From the NCBI RefSeq assembly GCF_022811605.1, contig NZ_CP094533.1, positions 248,001-312,000 on the forward strand: a stretch of DNA of 64,000 nucleotides. Direction: 5' to 3'. Shown here piece by piece: positions 59,399 to 64,000 of this stretch (the stretch's first letter is position 1; every line of letters begins with the position of its first letter). The position numbers and the translations under genes were made by a program. The stretch is from Agromyces soli. GTDB lineage: Bacteria > Actinomycetota > Actinomycetes > Actinomycetales > Microbacteriaceae. Below the pieces are notes generated by a model. The model had not been told where the DNA came from. It saw nothing but the letters and a program-made list of their open reading frames with translations, and did not search any database.

Positions 59399-59447
59399 GG
59401 TCGAATCTTTCTTCGAAACTCTTGCCCGACCGGGTCAGAATAGAGGT

Positions 59448-61049
59448 ATGCACTCCACGACCGCCGTCGCCCCCTTCGCCGAAGCCGCCGCCGATGCCGT
59501 CGCGACCTGGGCGGGCGCGTTGGCCGGGGCGGCGAGCGGCGTCGACGCCGAGGTGCATGCGATGAGTGGAGCGGGGCTGGTGCGCACGGTCGAGGCACTC
59601 GCCAGAGCGGCACGCGCCCTCGAGGCCCTGCAGGCTCGGTGCGCGGCCGAACTCGCCGACCGATCGTGCGGAGAGGTCGATGCCGATCTCGCCCGCGAGC
59701 ACGGCTTTCCCAACGCGGCCAAGCTCCTCACTGCGGCCGGCGGAGGGCGAAGCATCGACGCGGTCCGCCTCATCGAGGTCGGGCGAGCGATCTCCGCCCG
59801 GCGCAGCTTCTTCGACGACGAGCTCCCGGCGAAACGCCCGCATGTCGCCGCGGCGATGCAGCGAGCCGAACTCTGCGTCGATGCGGCGGGCATCATCGTT
59901 CGCTTCCTCGATCGCATCGCCGCCCGCTGCGAGCCCGAGGCGATCGCCTCAGCCGAAGACCTGCTCGTCGAACGCGCGCCCGCCGTCGGCGTCGACGGCG
60001 TGCAGGCGCTCATGAAGCGACTCGAGGCTCACCTCGACCCCGACGGAGTGCAGCCGCGCGAAGACGAGCTCCGCGCTCGACGCTCGCTCTCGATCCGCGA
60101 AGACCGTTTCGGCATGGTGATCGTGCGAGGCGCCTTCGACCCCGAGAGCGGGGCCGCGATCAAGACGGCGGTCGATGCGCTCGTCGGCGCCGCACTGCGC
60201 GCCGGGCGAGGCGGCAACCGCACGAACCGCGCTGACCGCGGCGGTGGCGCACTCGGCGATGGTGCGTGCGACCGCGGCGACCCCAGCGACCACGAGCCCG
60301 TCAGCCGCGCCTCCGTCGACCCGCTGTTCCGCGAAGATCGCTCGATCGCGCAGCTCAATGCCGACGCGCTCGCCGATCTCGCCCGGCACGCCCTCGGCTG
60401 CGGCGACGCACCGACCGCGCTTCGTCGCGTCACCGTCGTCGCCAGAGTCGACGCCGAGGCGCTGACCAGCGGCGCGGGCCACGCGACGATCGACGGCATC
60501 GAGCAGCCGGTCTCGATCGCGACCGCCCGCGCCCTCGCACTGAGTGCGGGCATCAGCCCGCTCCTGCTCGGCGACAGCCGGGCGCGACTCGACCTCGGCC
60601 GCGCGGCTCGACTCTTCAGCGCCGAGCAGAAGCTCGTGCTCGTCGACCGCGACGGCGGCTGCGCCTGGCCGGGATGCCTCAGGCAGCCGGGCTACGCCGA
60701 GGCGCACCACATCGCGTGGTGGCAGCGCGACGAGGGGCGCACCGATATCGGCAACGGCATCATGCTGTGCAGCCACCACCACCATCGGGTCCACCGCGAC
60801 GGCTGGCGCATCCACGTGCACGACGAGCGCAGCTGGTTCGTCCCGCCGGCGCATCTCGATCCGCAGCAGGTTCCCCGTCCGGGCAACCTCGCAAGTGAGC
60901 GACAGATCGCCGAACGATTCGCCAAGCACCGAGGCGCTTCCCCCGGCGCTCCCCGCGGCGCTCCCCGTGATGCTCACCGCGATGCTTCCCGACGAGGTTC
61001 GCGGGGGGCTGCCGCGAAGCCGTCCGCTCCAGCTAGCGTGAGCGCATGA
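59448..61049 (+). CDS. DUF222 / HNH endonuclease domain protein (13E12 repeat family)
   Basis: A 533-aa protein. The long N-terminal alpha-helical DUF222 region (about 20-350) has ARALEALQARCAAELADRS and IREDRFGMVIVRGAFDPESGAAI. The C-terminal HNH nuclease motif is DGGCAWPGCLRQPGYAEAHHIAWW and IMLCSHHHHRVHRDGWRI (about 435-485), with the zinc CxxxC. The family is expanded in actinobacteria and was first seen as REP13E12 in Mycobacterium. Function is unproven. ATG at 59448 with AGAGG upstream. It overlaps the isochorismatase-family gene by 4 nt. Confidence 0.9.
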   Translation: MHSTTAVAPFAEAAADAVATWAGALAGAASGVDAEVHAMSGAGLVRTVEALARAARALEALQARCAAELADRSCGEVDADLAREHGFPNAAKLLTAAGGGRSIDAVRLIEVGRAISARRSFFDDELPAKRPHVAAAMQRAELCVDAAGIIVRFLDRIAARCEPEAIASAEDLLVERAPAVGVDGVQALMKRLEAHLDPDGVQPREDELRARRSLSIREDRFGMVIVRGAFDPESGAAIKTAVDALVGAALRAGRGGNRTNRADRGGGALGDGACDRGDPSDHEPVSRASVDPLFREDRSIAQLNADALADLARHALGCGDAPTALRRVTVVARVDAEALTSGAGHATIDGIEQPVSIATARALALSAGISPLLLGDSRARLDLGRAARLFSAEQKLVLVDRDGGCAWPGCLRQPGYAEAHHIAWWQRDEGRTDIGNGIMLCSHHHHRVHRDGWRIHVHDERSWFVPPAHLDPQQVPRPGNLASERQIAERFAKHRGASPGAPRGAPRDAHRDASRRGSRGAAAKPSAPASVSA

Positions 61050-61615
61050 CCCGCACGCTGCTCATCATCGACATCCAGCAGGACTACTTCCCCGGCGGCC
61101 GGCACCCGCTGGTCGGGCCGGAGGCCGCGGCCGAACGGGCAGCCGAGGTGCTCGCGGCATGGCGCGAGCGCGGCGAGCCGGTCGTGCATATCCAGCACGT
61201 CTGGGATGCTCCGGATGCAGCGTTCTTCCAGCCGGGCACGCCGGGCGTCGAGATCCACCCGAGCGTGGCCCCGCGCGATGGCGAGACGCTGCTCACGAAG
61301 GCACTTCCGAACGCCTTCCTGGGCACCGGTCTCGAGCGCGTGCTCCGCGAACAGCACGCCGCGACCGCCGCAGAGGGCGCGCCGCAGCTCGTCGTCATGG
61401 GCATGATGTCGAGCATGTGCGTCGACGCCACCGTCCGGGCCGCGGCCGACCTGGGCTTCCAGGTCACCGTCGTGCACGACGCCTGCGCAGCGCCCGACCT
61501 CGCCTTCGGCGGCGTGACCGTGCCCGCCGCCCAGGTGCACGCCGCGTTCATGGCCGCGCTCGGCGACAGCTACGCAGCGGTCACGAGCACCGAGGAGCTC
61601 CTGACCGCGAACTGA
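61046..61615 (+). CDS. Isochorismatase-family cysteine hydrolase
   Basis: A 189-aa hydrolase of the isochorismatase/nicotinamidase/N-carbamoylsarcosine hydrolase group. The triad is visible: Asp9 in IIDIQQDY, Lys85 in LLTKALPNAF and nucleophile Cys125 in MMSSMCVDATV, with the cis-peptide before it. The metal-site histidines of nicotinamidases are not evident, so a non-nicotinamide amide is more likely. ATG overlapping the DUF222/HNH stop by 4 nt. Confidence 0.87.
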   Translation: MTRTLLIIDIQQDYFPGGRHPLVGPEAAAERAAEVLAAWRERGEPVVHIQHVWDAPDAAFFQPGTPGVEIHPSVAPRDGETLLTKALPNAFLGTGLERVLREQHAATAAEGAPQLVVMGMMSSMCVDATVRAAADLGFQVTVVHDACAAPDLAFGGVTVPAAQVHAAFMAALGDSYAAVTSTEELLTAN

Positions 61616-61723
61616 CCCAGCGCGCCCGCCCGGCACTTTGGCACTTCGGCGCTTCTTCACCCGAATGCGCCTAATTCCGCCCGCATCAGCCGCAAGAGGA
61701 CGACTCAGCGCACCACCGGGTCA

Positions 61724-61741
61724 GAATTTTCACAGAAGTTC
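61724..61741. promoter_or_regulatory. Candidate RamB-like autoregulatory site
   Basis: GAATTTTCACAGAAGTTC, 15 of 18 bases shared with the site upstream of aceA (50032-50049). It lies 39-57 nt before the ramB-like start, suiting autoregulation. The rest of the 165-nt gap (61616-61780) shows nothing I can assign. Confidence 0.6.
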
Positions 61742-61780
61742 CGTTTGCAGCATCCGCGATCGCGTGTGACCATCGTTGAC

Positions 61781-63265
61781 ATGATCGCCGTCGATCCAAC
61801 CCCGCCCGAGCCGGGCACCCCCGCCGCCACCGCCGGCGAGGTCGACGCGCTCACGCTCGGCCGCCGCATCCGCGAGCACCGCACCGCCCGCGGCATGACG
61901 CTAGGCGAGCTGGCCCGCGCGATCGATCGGGCGCCCAGCCAGGTCTCCGCGATCGAGAACGGCAAACGCGAGCCGCGCCTCTCGATGCTCCGCACGATCG
62001 CCCTCGCGCTCGGCACCACGGTCGACGAGCTGCTCCGTGCCGACGCACCGAGCGAGCGCGCCGCGCTCGAGATCGCCGTCGAACGCGCCCAGCGCGGTCC
62101 CGTCTTCTCGGCACTCGGGCTCGACCCCTTCCGAGTCGCGAAGACGATGAACGACCAGACTCTGCAGACGATCCTGGCGCTGCACAACGAGATCGATCGC
62201 CTGCACCGCGAGCGCGCGGCGACGCCGGAGGAGGCCCGCCGCGCGAACGCCGAGCTGCGCGCCGAGATGCGCGCCCGCGACAACTTCTACCCCGAGCTCG
62301 AACGCGTCGCCGCCGAGCTCCTCGAAGCGGTCGGCCACACCGGCGGCCCCGTCTCGCACCAGCTCGTCGCCGACATGGCCTCGCACCTCGGCTACTCCCT
62401 GCACTACGTCGGCGACCTGCCGCACTCGACGCGCTCCGTCACGGACAAGCGGCACGGGCGCATCTACCTGCCGACCCAGCAGTCCCCCTCGCGCGATTCC
62501 CGCTCGCCGATCCTGCAGGCGCTCGCGAGCCATCTGCTGCACCACGAGGAGCCGCGCGACTACGGCGAGTTCCTGCGCCAGCGCGTCGAGACGAACTACC
62601 TGACCGCGGCCATCCTCCTGCCCGAGCAGGCCGCCGTCCGCTACCTCGCCGAGGCGAAGAACCTGCGCCGCATCTCGATGGAGGAGCTGCGCGACCACTT
62701 CGCGGTCTCCTACGAGACCGCCGGCCATCGCTTCACGAACCTCGCGACCGCCCGCCTCGAGATCCCGGTGCACTTCATGAAGGTGCACGAGTCCGGCACG
62801 ATCATCAAGGCGTACGAGAACGACCGCGTCCGCTTCCCCTCCGACGCGCTCGGCGCCGTCGAGGGCACGACCGTCTGCCGCAATTGGACGGCTCGCACCG
62901 TCTTCGACGTCGAGGACCGATTCAGCCCCTGGTACCAGTACACGGACACTCCGTCCGGCACCTTCTGGTGCACCTCCCGCATCGAGAAGGCGAAGGAGGG
63001 CGAGTACTCGGTCTCGGTCGGCGTGCCGTTCGAGCACGTGAAGTGGTTCCGCGGCCGGGAGACGCCGCACCGCGCCGTCTCCCGCTGCCCCGACCCGAGC
63101 TGCTGCCAGGCGCCCGAGGGGCTCGCCGACAAGTGGGCGGATGCCTCGTGGCCGGCCGCGCGCACGCCGACGAGCCTGCTCGCCGCGCTGCCGACCGGCA
63201 CGTTCCCGGGCGTCGACCAGACCGAGGTCTACGAGTTCCTCGAGCAGCACGCCCCCACGAGCTGA
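61781..63265 (+). CDS. RamB-like XRE family regulator of acetate/short-chain fatty-acid metabolism
   Basis: A 494-aa regulator. The N-terminal Cro/CI helix-turn-helix (about 25-85) contains RRIREHRTARGMTLGELARAIDRAPSQVSAIENGKREP. A helical linker and an IrrE/ImmA-like domain follow, with VETNYLTAAILLPEQAAVRYL in place of an HExxH active site. A C-terminal DUF2083 region has paired cysteines (RCPDPSCC). This layout matches RamB of Corynebacterium and the ScfR group. ATG at 61781 is taken; longer in-frame starts lack ribosome sites. The site shared with aceA supports control of the glyoxylate shunt. Confidence 0.85.
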   Translation: MIAVDPTPPEPGTPAATAGEVDALTLGRRIREHRTARGMTLGELARAIDRAPSQVSAIENGKREPRLSMLRTIALALGTTVDELLRADAPSERAALEIAVERAQRGPVFSALGLDPFRVAKTMNDQTLQTILALHNEIDRLHRERAATPEEARRANAELRAEMRARDNFYPELERVAAELLEAVGHTGGPVSHQLVADMASHLGYSLHYVGDLPHSTRSVTDKRHGRIYLPTQQSPSRDSRSPILQALASHLLHHEEPRDYGEFLRQRVETNYLTAAILLPEQAAVRYLAEAKNLRRISMEELRDHFAVSYETAGHRFTNLATARLEIPVHFMKVHESGTIIKAYENDRVRFPSDALGAVEGTTVCRNWTARTVFDVEDRFSPWYQYTDTPSGTFWCTSRIEKAKEGEYSVSVGVPFEHVKWFRGRETPHRAVSRCPDPSCCQAPEGLADKWADASWPAARTPTSLLAALPTGTFPGVDQTEVYEFLEQHAPTS

Positions 63266-63395
63266 CCCGGCGACCGCGGATCGCATCCCGTCAATCTGTC
63301 CGGAGCCGCCCCGATTCCGCGACAGCGGCGGGCTGGCGGCCCGGCCGCCGCCGCGTCAGGATGGTGGGAACCAAACACGCATCGGAGTGATCCCC

Positions 63396-64000
63396 GTGGG
63401 CACCACCGTCTTCGAACGACGTCGACCCTCTTCATCCGTCATCGAGCACGCGCTCGCCGACACCCGCCACTCGGTCTTCTGGCGGGACGACCTGCCGGAG
63501 GCGCTGAAGCCGTCCCGGCCCAAGCTCGCCGGCTCCATCGTCGCCGACCTCGTCGTCGTCGGCGGCGGCTACACCGGCCTGTGGACGGCGCTCCTCGCGA
63601 AGGAGCGCGCGCCCGAGTCGCACGTCGTCCTCGTCGAGGCGAAGCGCGTCGGCTGGGCGGCGTCCGGCCGCAACGGCGGGTTCTGCGAGGCGAGCCTCAC
63701 GCACGGCCGGGAGAACGGCCTCTCCCGCTGGCCGAAGGAGATGCCGCTCCTCGACCGCCTCGGACTCGAGAACCTCGACGCCATCGAGGCGAGCGAGCAG
63801 CGCTACGGCATGGACTTCGAGTTCGAGCGCACCGGCCAGCTGGCCCCCGCGATCGAGGAGCACCAGCTCGAGTGGCTGCGCGAGTGGGCCGACGAGGCCG
63901 CCGCCGCGGGCGAGGCCGACGAGGTCGTCTTCCTCGACGAGGCCGCGGCGCAGGCATCCGTCCACTCCCCGACGTATCTCGGCGCGGTGTGGGAGAAGCG
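63396..64000 (+). CDS. FAD-dependent oxidoreductase (5' part, runs off window)
   Basis: The first 201 residues of a DAO-type flavoprotein. The FAD-binding site is DLVVVGGGYTGLWTALLAKE, followed by VVLVEAKRVGWAASGRNGGFCEAS, which resembles gamma-glutamylputrescine oxidases and related amine oxidases. The region up to the edge reads through to VHSPTYLGAVWEK. GTG at 63396 has GGAG 8 nt upstream. It would be relevant to the polyamine-type importer at 50.3 kb, but the two are 9 kb apart. Confidence 0.85.
   Translation, partial: MGTTVFERRRPSSSVIEHALADTRHSVFWRDDLPEALKPSRPKLAGSIVADLVVVGGGYTGLWTALLAKERAPESHVVLVEAKRVGWAASGRNGGFCEASLTHGRENGLSRWPKEMPLLDRLGLENLDAIEASEQRYGMDFEFERTGQLAPAIEEHQLEWLREWADEAAAAGEADEVVFLDEAAAQASVHSPTYLGAVWEK

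Overview
The window is high-GC actinobacterial chromosome, and the style fits Microbacteriaceae. The support is the strong codon GC bias, frequent GCATCC/GGATGC pairs, many LacI/ROK/GntR-controlled sugar ABC cassettes, a DUF222-type HNH endonuclease, a RamB-like regulator and a DUF3105/DUF305 pair. The genus cannot be fixed from sequence alone. I see no rRNA or tRNA gene, no CRISPR array and no intact insertion sequence or prophage.

Layout. 1-6.3 kb: cystathionine beta-synthase (runs off the left edge), a sugar porter, DUF3105 and DUF305 membrane-anchored proteins, and an ABC exporter. 6.4-11.1 kb: a carbohydrate ABC importer (two permeases and a lipoprotein) divergent from a LacI regulator, with three candidate operators between them. 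11.2-17 kb: an MFS/MarR pair, a GntR regulator, and a nucleoside-salvage set (adenosine deaminase, uridine phosphorylase, BMP lipoprotein). 17-18.3 kb: rplL-rplJ with an L10 leader and attenuator. 18.5-26.3 kb: a DHA2 drug transporter with its MarR regulator and twin operators, an OmpR-type two-component system, a stand-alone siderophore-interacting domain protein behind an iron box, and a FtsX-type ABC exporter. 26.4-35.8 kb: a ribose-type ABC importer with two TIM-barrel isomerases and a Gfo/Idh/MocA oxidoreductase, divergent from a ROK regulator.

35.8-41.6 kb: a four-gene operon of MHS transporter, sulfatase, nucleoside hydrolase and LacI regulator behind a 26-bp perfect palindrome; this is the least familiar gene combination in the window. 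41.7-46.8 kb: a YqaJ-type nuclease, an alpha/beta hydrolase, a Pr6Pr membrane protein, a divergent ArsR-like/MFS pair and an acetyltransferase. 46.9-50 kb: the glyoxylate shunt genes aceA-aceB. 50.3-56.2 kb: a PotABCD-type importer and an amidohydrolase. 56.4-64 kb: a small lipoprotein, an acetyltransferase, an NAD(P)-dependent epimerase with a divergent HxlR regulator, the DUF222/HNH protein, an isochorismatase-family hydrolase, a RamB-like regulator and the start of an FAD-dependent oxidoreductase.

The genes mostly describe a free-living heterotroph scavenging sugars, nucleosides, polyamine-like compounds and acetate, each cassette with a local repressor and a recognisable palindrome. The most notable non-coding signals are three copies of a roughly 100-bp palindromic repeat, a nearly identical 18-bp site upstream of both aceA and the ramB-like gene, hairpins placed directly after three solute-binding protein genes, and several perfect palindromes and short tandem arrays between genes.
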